Positions 51,917 to 61,863 of a stretch of DNA of 64,000 nt are shown here, piece by piece. The stretch is from Dongia_A sp035695765 (GTDB lineage Bacteria; Pseudomonadota; Alphaproteobacteria; Dongiales; Dongiaceae): contig DASRRI010000091.1 of NCBI GenBank assembly GCA_035695765.1, positions 24,856 to 88,855 of the forward strand. The letters are read 5' to 3'. The position numbers were made by a program, and so were the translations under genes. Each line of letters starts with the position of its first letter. Position 1 is the stretch's first letter. Below the pieces are notes generated by a model that was not told where the DNA came from, searched no databases, and saw only the letters and a program-made list of their open reading frames with translations.

Positions 51917-52908
51917 CCAGCACCAAGATGACAGGCAACATGGTGCTCGCCGAGCTCAAGGACGTGAACACGCTGCACGCGGCCTATGCGACGGACACAC
52001 ATACCCGAACCGGCGAGGACCGCATCACGCCGCGCGACCTGCGCCAGTGGCTGGCGCGGCTGCGGCTGCTGGAAGGCGTTCCCTTCGCCTATCTGGTCCC
52101 GGATTCCGAGCTGCTGCCGCCGGAATCGATCCGCTTCTTCTACCTTGACCGCAACTGGACCGACGCGCTGATCCAGGGCGCGCTCAGTGTCGGGACGCTG
52201 AACTCCGCCGACCGCGCGCAATTGGAAACGCTCTACGGCGACATCCGCCGCGAGCTGGACGAGGAGGAGCGCGACGTGCGCCTGCCCGGCGGCGAGCAGG
52301 TGCAGCGCGGCGCCGCCGGCATCATTACCGGCTTCCTGCTGCGATCGCGCGCGGTATCCGGCTGGCCGGCCATGCACGTGCGCGCCTATGCGCGCGACGT
52401 CGTCGGCGACGAGGAGATCGTGCCGGAGAGCCATCCGGACCGCATCAAGATCCTGCGGCTGGAGCGGCTGGCGCCGGCGGTGCTGTTCGTGTTGTTCGAC
52501 GGCATCCCGCAACTGGTCCATCTCGAAGAGCCACGGCAGGGCATCCAGTTCGGCGTCAACCTCAACCCGATCGGCAACACCGGCACTTTCAATGCCAGCG
52601 TCGAGGTGCGCGATCGGAACACCTCCGAAGAGGTCCCGAACAAGCCGGAGATGCCGATCGCATTCCGCCCCGGCTCGCCGGGCGTGCTCGATCTGCGGGC
52701 AACCTGCAAGACCTTCAACAACAACGCCAACACGCATACCGGCCCGGATGTCGACGGCGCCGAGTTTGCGCTGGAGATGATCCGCTTCCCCTATCGCCAG
52801 GTGTTCGGCGCCATCGACAACCATCCGGAGATCGGCGACGTGTTCAAGCCAACCATCGGCTACAAGCTGGCCGACCTCAAGAAAACCTTCGTGGCGAACA
52901 TCACATGA
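51913..52908 (+). CDS. 331-residue protein of the giant-protein operon, unknown function
   Basis: Not recognised. Conserved-looking segments include RITPRDLRQWLARLRLLEGV, PFAYLVPDSELLPPESIRFF, YLDRNWTDALIQGALS and SGWPAMHVRAYARD, followed by ILRLERLAPAVLFVLFDGIP, a beta-rich core. I remember similar strings in hypothetical proteins of large bacterial clusters but cannot name a family. No signal or membrane helix. Overlaps of 4 nt (ATGA) on both sides show tight coupling with the 721- and 1300-residue genes. Confidence 0.8.
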   Translation: MTSTKMTGNMVLAELKDVNTLHAAYATDTHTRTGEDRITPRDLRQWLARLRLLEGVPFAYLVPDSELLPPESIRFFYLDRNWTDALIQGALSVGTLNSADRAQLETLYGDIRRELDEEERDVRLPGGEQVQRGAAGIITGFLLRSRAVSGWPAMHVRAYARDVVGDEEIVPESHPDRIKILRLERLAPAVLFVLFDGIPQLVHLEEPRQGIQFGVNLNPIGNTGTFNASVEVRDRNTSEEVPNKPEMPIAFRPGSPGVLDLRATCKTFNNNANTHTGPDVDGAEFALEMIRFPYRQVFGAIDNHPEIGDVFKPTIGYKLADLKKTFVANIT

Positions 52909-55900
52909 GCCCTCCGGATCCAGAACGCATCGCCAAGGCGATGCTGAGCCCGATCTGGTCGGGCCTAGTGCGCACCGATGCCGACCTCAAGACCATCGGC
53001 ACCTGGGACGCAACGCTGATCCGCCATCCGCGCCTACTGGTGCCGGTGGATGTGCAGGCACTCTATGTCGCGTCCAACAGCCAGGAGCTGTTCGTGCGCC
53101 TGCCGTTCGCGCTGACCACACCGGACGGAAAGGATCCCGAACCGATGCCGGAACCCTTCGCCAAGGGTGCGCCGCGCGCGCCCGGCGTGCACCTGCATTG
53201 GGCGCTGCCCGACTCCCTGCTGTCCGGCGAGTTGAAAGATGTCGGCAGCGGATCCCGCAACCGGCTCAGCCTGTCGGCGCTGCCGGATCGCTGGGTCGTG
53301 CTGCGCATCGTCGTGCCGCGCCGCGGCGGCGAGCAGGCCGTTCTGCGCGGCTGGGTCATCGAAGCCGACACCACGCGCGTGGTGCCGCTGGAGAAGTGGC
53401 CGGCCGAGGCAACAGGGACGGCGCCGACCGCAAAGACCATCGCGCCCGAGGACCTCACCGGCAGCGTCGGCGGCACATTGAACTGGACCGGCGTCTACGA
53501 CGCGGTGGAGAACCGCTTCTCGTTCCACGATCCGCTCGACGACGTGGCCGAGGCGACAAATGGTGGCGCCTTCGGCAACACTGGGACCTATGTCGTCGCC
53601 GGCTGGTGGTCGAAGTCGGAACTGGACCCGCTCGATTCCGTGCACAGCACCTACGCCTTCTACGACAAGCTGGAAAAAATGGGCTGGCGTCTGGCCGGCG
53701 ATCAGGAAGGCGGCGACAAGCTGCCCGGCGAGGCGGTGATGACCGCCGCGAAACGCGAGAGCATCGGGTTGAAGACCGCCGAGCGCTATTCCATGGCGAC
53801 GCCGGTCCAACCCGCCATGCGCGCCGCCGGCACTGTCAAGCAAGCCGCCGCGGTCGAGAAGATCGCGGCGGCACAACCCTATGATCCAGCGCGATCCGCA
53901 TTCGCCGAGGGCGGGCGCCGCATCGTCAAGACCCGGCCGCGGCATCTGTTCTCCACCCTGCTGCATGGCGAGGTGCATGGCGTGCCGATGGGCGGCCGCA
54001 TCACCATCAACGATCTCCGGCCGAACGCCAAGGCGACCGGTCTCGCCATCGGCCTGCATGGCGACGACGTCGCCGCTGCTTTGGCAAGCGAAGGCATGGG
54101 CATCACCGATCCCGCAAAGCGCCGAGACACCGAGCGAATCCTCAGCGCCTTCACCGGCCAGCGCCTGAACGAGCTCGGCACCGCCAACGGCGTGGTCGAT
54201 GTCGAGGAGTACGAGCACTCCGCCGGCTTCGAATCGCGTTCCGGCGGACCGGGCGCGACTGATCGCGTGCGCATCGGCGGTGAGAGCGGACCGTTGCCCG
54301 CCGGACGCGGCGCGCGCTCTGAACTGGCTAAGAGCCGCCCAGGCAAGACCAAGGGCACGGCGAGCGACGTGCTGAATGCGCCGTTGCTGACTTTCAAGGC
54401 CGGCGCGCGCACCAACCTGATGGCCAAGTCGACGGCAGAGCATCGTGCCGAGATCGGCGGCTGGACCGACGAGAAGCTCGGCGGCCGCGCGCCGCAGCAG
54501 TCGCGCCTGGTGCAGCGTTCCGCGCCGCGCTACTTTCGGCCGCTGGAACCGATCGTCGCGGTGCGAAATGCCATGCGCAGTCTCCGCCATCGCGGCGACG
54601 GCCGCTTCTCGGCCGATGGCACGATGGTCTGCCGCTGGCCGACCCAGGTCGGCACGCGGGTCGATGGCGTGGTCGATGCGGCACGCCTGCTGCCGGCCTT
54701 GCCTGCCGGCGCCATCCCGCCCGAAATCGTCTCGCTGATCCGCAGCGCGCTGCTGCTCGATCCCTATATCGTGCCCTGGGTATCGCAGCAGGCAGGCAAG
54801 CAAAGCGGCGTGCCGCAGCCCCAGGCGTTGGCACGGTTGAAAGCGGAAGCGGCGCTGCGCTACGGCGACGCGGCGAGCTATGGCGGCACGTTGCCGGTAG
54901 GCGGCGCGGGCAAGGGCAACGCCCGTCTGAATGGCCTCGTCACCACCGATCAATTCCGGCGCTTCTCGCTGGTCGCCGGCGTCGATCCCTCGCCGGTCGC
55001 GGTCACGGTCTGGGCGCAGCCATGGGTCCCACTCTGGCTCGAATGGGAAGTCGAGGTAATCGCCAGCGACCGCCTCGATGGCGTCAAGCTGGACGCGATC
55101 GATCTCGAGCCGAAGAAGGACGAATGGCTGCCGGACGCGGAACCGCGCATCCTGCGCGGACGCAGCGCGCTCAACACCGGCACGGCCAAGACGCTCGCCG
55201 CCGCGATTGACGCGTGGATGAAGGCCGAGGACGCGCGCGACAAGGACAATGCCGGCGAAGCGGACGAGAAGACCGAAGCCGCCCTTGCCGATATCGCGGA
55301 TCACATCGAAACGCTCGATGTCCTGTCCGCCTCGCTGGAAAGCCTGCAGGAACAGCTGCTCGGGCTGCCGCTCGGCGATTTCGGCGTGCTCCATCCGCGC
55401 CAAGGAGATACCGTTACCCTGGACAAGCCGGTGCCCGTCGATATCCCGCAGCTGCTGATGAATGGCGCACTGCGCCTGACCCGCGCGCGGATCATCGACG
55501 CCTTTGGCCGCACCCTCGACCTTCCGGTCGAGCGCACAGAGGTGCCGGCGCGCTGCCTGGTGCCGAACGCGCCGGCTGGCACCATGCGCCTGACGCCGCG
55601 GCTGCTCCGGCCGGCGCGCTGGCTGTTCCGGCTGGTTGATCCCGCCAATCTCACCGCCGCCAGCCCGGATGCGACCATCGACCAGATCGACCCCGCCGCG
55701 ATGGTCAATCCGGTCGCCGGATTCCTGCTGCCGGATCATATCGACGAAGCGCTCGAGGTATTCGATACCGCCGGCAATCCGCTCGGGCAGCTGATGCACG
55801 AGCCATTCGGCAACGGCGTCGCCTGGGAAATCGCGCCGGGCCGCATCGGGCCAGCGGATGCCGGCCCGCTGTTCGAACTGCAGCCGGCGCAACAGATCCT

Positions 55901-56807
55901 GGGGCTGTTGGCGAGCAACCTGATGGCGGTGGATGCCGAGACGCGCAGGGGCGAGAGCGCGGAGCCGGGGATGGAATCCGCGCTGTCGGCGCTGCTGCGC
56001 GCCATCGACACGACCTTGTGGACGGTCGACACGTTCTCCAACCTCGGCACCGCGCACATTGTGGGCCTGGTCGGCAGGCCCATTGCTATCGTGCGCGCCA
56101 CGCTGAAGCTCGACATCGACGACGACCTGGATGAACTCGACCTTTCGGACGATGAGATCCGCGCGGCGCGCGAAGGGGCCTACCGCTCTCTGGCCGACCG
56201 TGCATTCCCGGTGCGAATTGGCGAGCTGACGCGTGACGATGACGGCCTGCTCGGCTTCTTCGTTGATGACGACTACAGCCGGTTCCACGTGGTCGACAAG
56301 GCGGTGCGCGACGGCGCGCTCGACGGCGGGCGCAATCGCGGGCACCTGTCGCAGAAGGGTGCGATCCCGCAAGTGCCGGACGTGCGGCCGATCCTGCATC
56401 CCTATCTGGTGGCGGAAGACGAGCTGTTTGTTCATCCGGGCCAGGTGGTACGCTTGACCCTGCTGCTGCATCCATCCGGCAAGGTGCACCTGACTTCCGG
56501 CGTCCTGCCGCGCAAATCCTTGATGCTGGCGCGCGACTGGACCTTTCCGGGACTCTCAGTAATGGCCCCGTCGGCGCGCATCGGTCCGGTGCTGATCGAA
56601 CCCGGCGACGTGCGCCTGCCAAAAATCTCCTCCTTCCCCAAGGAGCAGATCTGGACCCGGCGCGATTCGCCGGTGACGTGGCGCGACGATCCGATCCTGG
56701 CGGCAACCCAGGCGGCGCTCCTGCCGGAACTGCCGTCGCAAGTGGAGGAGGGCTACATCCGCGTCGGCCCCAAGAGCACCGAGGAGCCGAGCGAGGGAGG
56801 TACCTGA
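52905..56807 (+). CDS. 1300-residue protein of the giant-protein operon, unknown function
   Basis: Not recognised. N-terminal 300 residues carry RHPRLLVPVDVQALYV, then PGVHLHWALPDSLLSG and LPDRWVVLRIVVPRRGGE, a pattern I have seen in other large hypothetical proteins. Middle and C-terminal parts contain Trp-rich strands (VWAQPWVPLWLEWEVEV), a helical Glu/Asp-rich segment (about 765-800, KAEDARDKDNAGEADEK) and RPILHPYLVAEDELFVHPG near the end. No signal peptide, membrane helix or catalytic motif is visible. It overlaps both neighbours (ATGA at 52905; 1 nt in TGATG at 56807). Confidence 0.82.
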   Translation: MSPPDPERIAKAMLSPIWSGLVRTDADLKTIGTWDATLIRHPRLLVPVDVQALYVASNSQELFVRLPFALTTPDGKDPEPMPEPFAKGAPRAPGVHLHWALPDSLLSGELKDVGSGSRNRLSLSALPDRWVVLRIVVPRRGGEQAVLRGWVIEADTTRVVPLEKWPAEATGTAPTAKTIAPEDLTGSVGGTLNWTGVYDAVENRFSFHDPLDDVAEATNGGAFGNTGTYVVAGWWSKSELDPLDSVHSTYAFYDKLEKMGWRLAGDQEGGDKLPGEAVMTAAKRESIGLKTAERYSMATPVQPAMRAAGTVKQAAAVEKIAAAQPYDPARSAFAEGGRRIVKTRPRHLFSTLLHGEVHGVPMGGRITINDLRPNAKATGLAIGLHGDDVAAALASEGMGITDPAKRRDTERILSAFTGQRLNELGTANGVVDVEEYEHSAGFESRSGGPGATDRVRIGGESGPLPAGRGARSELAKSRPGKTKGTASDVLNAPLLTFKAGARTNLMAKSTAEHRAEIGGWTDEKLGGRAPQQSRLVQRSAPRYFRPLEPIVAVRNAMRSLRHRGDGRFSADGTMVCRWPTQVGTRVDGVVDAARLLPALPAGAIPPEIVSLIRSALLLDPYIVPWVSQQAGKQSGVPQPQALARLKAEAALRYGDAASYGGTLPVGGAGKGNARLNGLVTTDQFRRFSLVAGVDPSPVAVTVWAQPWVPLWLEWEVEVIASDRLDGVKLDAIDLEPKKDEWLPDAEPRILRGRSALNTGTAKTLAAAIDAWMKAEDARDKDNAGEADEKTEAALADIADHIETLDVLSASLESLQEQLLGLPLGDFGVLHPRQGDTVTLDKPVPVDIPQLLMNGALRLTRARIIDAFGRTLDLPVERTEVPARCLVPNAPAGTMRLTPRLLRPARWLFRLVDPANLTAASPDATIDQIDPAAMVNPVAGFLLPDHIDEALEVFDTAGNPLGQLMHEPFGNGVAWEIAPGRIGPADAGPLFELQPAQQILGLLASNLMAVDAETRRGESAEPGMESALSALLRAIDTTLWTVDTFSNLGTAHIVGLVGRPIAIVRATLKLDIDDDLDELDLSDDEIRAAREGAYRSLADRAFPVRIGELTRDDDGLLGFFVDDDYSRFHVVDKAVRDGALDGGRNRGHLSQKGAIPQVPDVRPILHPYLVAEDELFVHPGQVVRLTLLLHPSGKVHLTSGVLPRKSLMLARDWTFPGLSVMAPSARIGPVLIEPGDVRLPKISSFPKEQIWTRRDSPVTWRDDPILAATQAALLPELPSQVEEGYIRVGPKSTEEPSEGGT

Positions 56808-59800
56808 TGGCCCGCTACAGCTGGCCTGGCGACCGCGATCCGAACAAGCGGGACGATGCGCGCTTTCGCGGCGAAGCGCTGCTTGAGACGATCGCGAATA
56901 TCCCCGGCATCATCCTGGCGGAGGCCGCGGCCCTGCGCGCCGCACTGCTCGCGACGCAACAGGCGGTTGCCGATCAGAATGTGTGGTTGCCGATCGGTCC
57001 GTCGGTCACTCTCCAGGGGCAGGCCGGCAGCGCACCGCGCGTCGCCGGCCGTGTGCGCGATTTGGCGGTCAGCGACGATGGCAAGCGGGTCTATGCTGCG
57101 ACCGCCAACGGCGGCGTCTGGTATTCAGGCGATGCCGGCGCGACGTGGTCGCCGCTCGGCGCCGGCGCCTCGACGCCGGCGGGCGAGGCCGCCGCTCCCG
57201 GACCGAGCAGCCTGGTCACCTGCTGTATCGATGTTGTGTTCGGCGCCAACGAGAATGGCTCTCAGGACATCGTTTACGTGGGCACCGGCGAGACCCAGCC
57301 GTACACCAAGGGCTTTCCCGGCGGCAGGGCGCAAGGCATCGGTGTCCTGAAACTGACGACGCCGCTGCCGCAGGCGCTGGCCAACCCGCATGTCAATCCA
57401 TGGAAGCGCGAGGCCAAGAACCTGGCCGGCACCGGCATCTTCCGGATCGCGCACGATCCCACCAACCCCGATGTCGTTATCGCGGCATCCTCCAGCGGCT
57501 TGTGGCGGCGCATCGGGCCGTTCACAGAAGACGCCAACTGGACGCGCGTCACGGCAGGGCCATTCGATTTCGAGGCGGACGACGCCGAATGGTGCACCGA
57601 CGTGATCTGGGCGCCGGCCAAGGGTGGCACGCCATCGCGCCTATGGGTCACGTTGGTGGACAACACCTTGTTCAGCGACACCGGTCTCTGGGTATCGGAG
57701 AACGGTGTCAACGGCCCGTACGAGAAAGTAGACCTGAGCGATCACGTCAAGGACGGCCGCCTCGGCATCGCTGTGCACAAGAAAGATCCGTCGATCGTCT
57801 ATGTGCTGGGCAAGGGGCCTCATTTGTGGCGCATCAACGGAAAGAGCGCGCGGCGGGTGAAGAACATCCCGACGCGATTGTTTGGTGACGGCCCGGATGA
57901 TGACCATTCCAACTACGACCTGGCCATCGCAGCGCATCCCGACAAGCCGGACGAGGTCATCCTGGGCGGCAATGCCGTCCAGTCGGAACAAACGCTCAAG
58001 ATGGTGAACGGCAAGAAGACCTTCGAGGGCGGCGAATGGAGCGCGGCCCTGTTCAGGCTCACCATCACCGCCGACGGCGGCGACTTTACCTGCAACTTCG
58101 ATCAGACGCTGCAAGACTATCCCAGCAATGACGACAAGACCTACATCGGCAACAACGTCCATTCAGACGTCCACACCGTTCGCTTTGCCGCTGGCGGATC
58201 ACATGTGTGGGTCGGCTGCGACGGTGGTGCCTACCGTTCCACCCAGAAGGGCGACTCATACACCTACATCGCCCGCAACAACGGTCTGGCCGTGATCGAG
58301 GCCGGCTACGTGGCCAACCACCCGACCTGCGATGGCGCCCTCATCATCGGCACCCAGGACAACGGCGCCATCCGGCGCACCGGCAATACGGTCTGGACGC
58401 ACTGGTCGCCCGGCGGCGGCGACGGAGGCGGTGTCGCTTATCATCCCACTCTGCCTGCATTCCACATCGCGCAATACACAAAGGCGGACTGGAACAGCAA
58501 CGGCAGCTGGGTACCACCGGTCTTTCGCTCAGACGCCTCGGACGATTCGACCAAGGCCGAGAACAAGGTCGCCGCGTTCTATTCCGACCTCCACGTCATC
58601 CCGGGCGTGGGCCAAAATCAGGCACGTGTCGCGATCGGCACCAACCGCCTGTGGATCAGCGAGGATTGGAACCCGGATTCCGCGGCGCCGAAGAATACCT
58701 GGCAGACATTGCCCTCCGGTCCCGGCAAGGACCCCAGGCTCAACGGCGGCAACAATACGTCGCGCGATGCCCTCGACGATTTCGGTAATATCCGCGTCGT
58801 CCAATGGGCCGGTCCGCCGGGCCACCTCGAAGACCGCATCATCGTGCTGTGTGGCCGCGCCGTGGTCGCCTTCGTTCGCGACAGCGGCACCGGCAAATGG
58901 TCGAAGAAAGTGATCTCGCACTACGATGAGAAGTGCGGCGACGACGAGATGGACAATGACGAGATCGGCGAGTCGGTCAGTTCCGTCATGCCGCCGCGCG
59001 GCTCCTGGAGCGATCTCGCGATCCACGACTACAACCGCGGTACCTACAGCTCCTTCTACGTCGCCGCCACCGGCTTTGCAGAGTTCGATGACGACACGCT
59101 GGTCGACTTTACGCACATGGACACGCTGTGGTGGTTCGACGGCACCAACAAGTGGTACCCGACCAGGTTGCGCGGGCATCCGAATGCGACCCGCGCGCCG
59201 GCCTTCGCGGTGGTGGTCGATCCGGACGACATCGGCATCGTCTATGCGGGCACGGCAGCCGGCATCTGGAAGGGTACGCTCACCTTCGTCGACGGCAAGC
59301 CCAAATGGGACTGGACGATCTTCTCCAATGGCCTGCCCGATGCCTATATACAGGACCTGGCCTTTTTCAAGAATGGCGACCTGAAGCTGCTGCGCGCGGC
59401 CTTGCAGGCGCGCGGCGTGTGGGAAGTGGATATCAGCGCCGTCCCTACCCCGCCGCGCCGCACCTATCTGCGCGCGCACGCCTTGGACACCCGGCGCCGC
59501 TTCCCCACCGTCATGACCGATCCGCTGAGCACGATGATCCCGCCGGTCATCGCCGACTGGTTCAGCAGCCCGGACATCATGCTGCGCCCCGCCCCCGGCG
59601 CGCCGCCGCCGTCGACCAGGCCAAGCCGCCTGCCCTGGAACGACAAGCGTCACGGCTTCATATACGACGTGTGGGTGCTGCAGACCGCGCTGCATGCCGA
59701 CGATCCGCTGGTGCGTCCCAACGGTGTTTGGGACCAGCAACTTGAAGCCCGCATCAAGGCGTTTCGCAAGAACAGCGTGACCCTGCCGGCTTCGGACACG

Positions 59801-60400
59801 CCCCTGGTCGACGACGATTTCTGGGACGAGGCCGTGGTCGTCAACAAGGTCTACGCGACGCCCTGGGGTGACGACGAGCCGACCGAAGCCGACGTTACGG
59901 AACTGATCCGCAACCAGGACAAATTCCATAACAACAATCTGCTGATTCTCGTGCAGAACCTGCCATACGTGATCGACGTCCTTGTGCATCATCGTCACTT
60001 CGAACCGGTGCCCCTGGGGCAGGCGCAAGTGTTCCTGCTGCGCCGCCTGATCGAGGATGCCGAGAACGACGGCGGGGACGTGGCGCTGACGCCGGAATGG
60101 AAGAACGCGGTCGTGCAGTGGATGAATGGAACCCCGACGCCGCTGCCCGACAAGTGGGAAGTGGTCGGCCGCCGCATGACGCAGGGACCACTGTCGGCGA
60201 CCATGCCGCGCGTCGTCAGCTTCGGTCTCGATTTCACGCCGGATCCGCCGTTCGCCAACAACACCAGCTGGCTGCTGCTGGCGATCACGTCATCAAGCGT
60301 CGATCCTGTCGACGCACCCTCGCTCACCGGCGACAAGGTGCGCGATCTCGTGCTCAACTCTCACCACGTTGCGGCAAGGCTGGTGCGCAAGGAGGCTTGA
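56807..60400 (+). CDS. 1197-residue BNR/sortilin-like beta-propeller protein
   Basis: About residues 60-870 form a beta-propeller of the sortilin/BNR type with Asp-box-like motifs (YSGDAGATWSPL near 105; a weaker YRSTQKGDSYTY near 474; VWVGCDGG before it) and repeated VYVGTG/VYAGTAAG strands. About 950-990 resembles a peptidoglycan-binding-like helix pair (VWVLQTALHADDP, then GVWDQQLEARIKAFRKN). The last 150 residues are beta-rich and end LVLNSHHVAARLVRK. No signal peptide is visible. The ATG at 56807 overlaps the previous stop by one base and has GGGAGG upstream. It is the last gene of the operon; a binding or display role is plausible. Confidence 0.85.
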   Translation: MARYSWPGDRDPNKRDDARFRGEALLETIANIPGIILAEAAALRAALLATQQAVADQNVWLPIGPSVTLQGQAGSAPRVAGRVRDLAVSDDGKRVYAATANGGVWYSGDAGATWSPLGAGASTPAGEAAAPGPSSLVTCCIDVVFGANENGSQDIVYVGTGETQPYTKGFPGGRAQGIGVLKLTTPLPQALANPHVNPWKREAKNLAGTGIFRIAHDPTNPDVVIAASSSGLWRRIGPFTEDANWTRVTAGPFDFEADDAEWCTDVIWAPAKGGTPSRLWVTLVDNTLFSDTGLWVSENGVNGPYEKVDLSDHVKDGRLGIAVHKKDPSIVYVLGKGPHLWRINGKSARRVKNIPTRLFGDGPDDDHSNYDLAIAAHPDKPDEVILGGNAVQSEQTLKMVNGKKTFEGGEWSAALFRLTITADGGDFTCNFDQTLQDYPSNDDKTYIGNNVHSDVHTVRFAAGGSHVWVGCDGGAYRSTQKGDSYTYIARNNGLAVIEAGYVANHPTCDGALIIGTQDNGAIRRTGNTVWTHWSPGGGDGGGVAYHPTLPAFHIAQYTKADWNSNGSWVPPVFRSDASDDSTKAENKVAAFYSDLHVIPGVGQNQARVAIGTNRLWISEDWNPDSAAPKNTWQTLPSGPGKDPRLNGGNNTSRDALDDFGNIRVVQWAGPPGHLEDRIIVLCGRAVVAFVRDSGTGKWSKKVISHYDEKCGDDEMDNDEIGESVSSVMPPRGSWSDLAIHDYNRGTYSSFYVAATGFAEFDDDTLVDFTHMDTLWWFDGTNKWYPTRLRGHPNATRAPAFAVVVDPDDIGIVYAGTAAGIWKGTLTFVDGKPKWDWTIFSNGLPDAYIQDLAFFKNGDLKLLRAALQARGVWEVDISAVPTPPRRTYLRAHALDTRRRFPTVMTDPLSTMIPPVIADWFSSPDIMLRPAPGAPPPSTRPSRLPWNDKRHGFIYDVWVLQTALHADDPLVRPNGVWDQQLEARIKAFRKNSVTLPASDTPLVDDDFWDEAVVVNKVYATPWGDDEPTEADVTELIRNQDKFHNNNLLILVQNLPYVIDVLVHHRHFEPVPLGQAQVFLLRRLIEDAENDGGDVALTPEWKNAVVQWMNGTPTPLPDKWEVVGRRMTQGPLSATMPRVVSFGLDFTPDPPFANNTSWLLLAITSSSVDPVDAPSLTGDKVRDLVLNSHHVAARLVRKEA

Positions 60401-60655
60401 ATACGATGTTGGTCTGATTGCCCGATCTGGACGGCAAAAGGCAATAAGCGAAAGCTTGAGTTGGTCCAGATGGCTACGACCCATACGAGCCGGGCTTCGG
60501 CATCGACGCCGTCCGCACCATGGAGGACGCAATGACTGGGGGCCGAAGCCACTCTCGTGCGATGCACTGGGTGTCGCTTGGCGCAAGGAATGAGGCGCGG
60601 CATGGTTCAGCTCTCGGTCGCGTTGCGAACATTCGAAGCTGTGGTGCAGGGGACC

Positions 60656-61270
60656 TCACTGTCGCACTTCCTCATCCAAGCCCGTCTCAGCCCCGTCGGG
60701 CTGACTGGGGCTCTGCCTTGCCGCCTCATGCATCGCCGGTTTGATCGGCGCCCTTTCCTTTCGTGATTCCGTCCGGGGTGTTGATGGTGCTGGAGCCGCG
60801 TAGTCGAGAAGCATTTCCGCTTCAACCGCGCCACGGCGAATTTTGATCCGATCAAGCCCAATCTCGACGAGCATCCAGCCGCCAACATCGTCGCCCTCTT
60901 TCAGCCTCTCGACCATTCTTGCGGCGCCACGCTGAATCAGTGCAGATCGCTCGCTGACCGAGATCACCACGCCGGCGAGTCTGAAATCGCTGGGCGTTAC
61001 GTGTACGGTGCCGGCATCTCCGCTTGGCCGCCGTGTCTCGGAAAACACCGGTCTCTCCAAGATTACCGCCAGTGATTCTCTACTCGGCATGGCGAAAAGC
61101 GGTGAAGGTGGGACAGATGCCGGTGGATCGGGGGCCGCAGCGGCTTCGGGCTGGAGAGAAACGTTCGACAGCAGATCGCTGGCCCCTCGATAGATCACCA
61201 AGACGAGAATGAACAAGGCCATTCCCAGCAGCCACGCGAACAACACTCTCCTGCGATGGCGGCGCATCAC
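60656..61270 (-). CDS. Type II secretion GspC/GspN-like protein
   Basis: 204 residues: short basic cytoplasmic N terminus, one membrane helix (VLFAWLLGMALFILVLVIY), a Pro/Ala-rich linker, then a small periplasmic beta domain with ILERPVFSETRRP and FRLAGVVISVSERSALIQRG, the homology-region pattern of GspC and related T2SS proteins. The C-terminal 40 residues are disordered-looking. It would link the inner-membrane platform to the outer-membrane secretin. Its start overlaps the gspM stop by 4 nt. GspC versus GspN-type naming is uncertain. Confidence 0.75.
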   Translation of the reverse strand: MMRRHRRRVLFAWLLGMALFILVLVIYRGASDLLSNVSLQPEAAAAPDPPASVPPSPLFAMPSRESLAVILERPVFSETRRPSGDAGTVHVTPSDFRLAGVVISVSERSALIQRGAARMVERLKEGDDVGGWMLVEIGLDRIKIRRGAVEAEMLLDYAAPAPSTPRTESRKERAPIKPAMHEAARQSPSQPDGAETGLDEEVRQ

Positions 61271-61860
61271 TCCCTCTCGACCGGCATGTAGCCGGAAAGA
61301 TCAAAACCCACCGTCAGCAGCGGGGCATCATCTGCCGCAACCTGCATGGCGACTTGGCTGCTTCGCCGTCGCGTGGACCGGCTCTGGATATCGAGATTCT
61401 CCACAAAGAGGACCGGCATTCCGGTTTCGAGGGCATACAGCGTCTCGAACAAAGGTTCGATGGTTGCTGTCATCTCGACGCGCACTGTGATACGCCTGAA
61501 TCCCTGCTCATCCACCCCGAGCAACGGCTGCATGCTCCGCAGGTTGCCGCCGTTTGCGTCGACCAAATCCCTCACGCGATCTTGCAGGGCAACCGCTGCC
61601 AGGGCATCGGTGCCACCGCTCAAATAGTAGGTCTCGGACCCTTGATCCGCCGCCAGTCGTTCCAGCAGCTTGCCTAAAACCGGCCGTCCGGCGGCCAGGC
61701 GTTGAAAGTGCGAAAGCTGCTCCCGCCCCTCTTCGATCGCCTTGTTCGCTTCGCGGTAGCCAATCAGGATCGGCTCGGCCACCAGCGAATAGGCGGCTTC
61801 GATCACTACGATCAGAAGGAGCACTGCAGCCAACCGGCTCATCCAAGGGGTGCGGAACAT
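61267..61860 (-). CDS. gspM: Type II secretion platform protein GspM (PilO/GspMb-like)
   Basis: 197 residues: one N-terminal membrane helix (LAAVLLLIVVIEAAYSLVAEP), a coiled-coil-like helix (about 35-70) and a ferredoxin-like periplasmic domain (ITVRVEMTATIEPLFETLYALETGMP, then LFVENLDIQSR). This is the GspM/PilO pattern. It partners GspL in the inner-membrane assembly platform. It begins 3 nt downstream of the gspL stop and overlaps the GspC/N-like start by 4 nt. Confidence 0.85.
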   Translation of the reverse strand: MFRTPWMSRLAAVLLLIVVIEAAYSLVAEPILIGYREANKAIEEGREQLSHFQRLAAGRPVLGKLLERLAADQGSETYYLSGGTDALAAVALQDRVRDLVDANGGNLRSMQPLLGVDEQGFRRITVRVEMTATIEPLFETLYALETGMPVLFVENLDIQSRSTRRRSSQVAMQVAADDAPLLTVGFDLSGYMPVERE

Positions 61861-61863
61861 CGC

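Noticed and set aside
53034..56489. 1151-codon open frame on the minus strand inside the 1300-residue gene
   Set aside because: Shadow of a strongly GC3-biased gene: the product is rich in Arg, Gln, His and Asp with no motif, and the plus-strand frame has proper overlaps with both neighbours.
60401..60655. Short plus-strand frames between the giant operon and the secretion locus, including one with DGYDPYEPGFGID
   Set aside because: Too short, with no start or RBS context and no family resemblance; regarded as intergenic.
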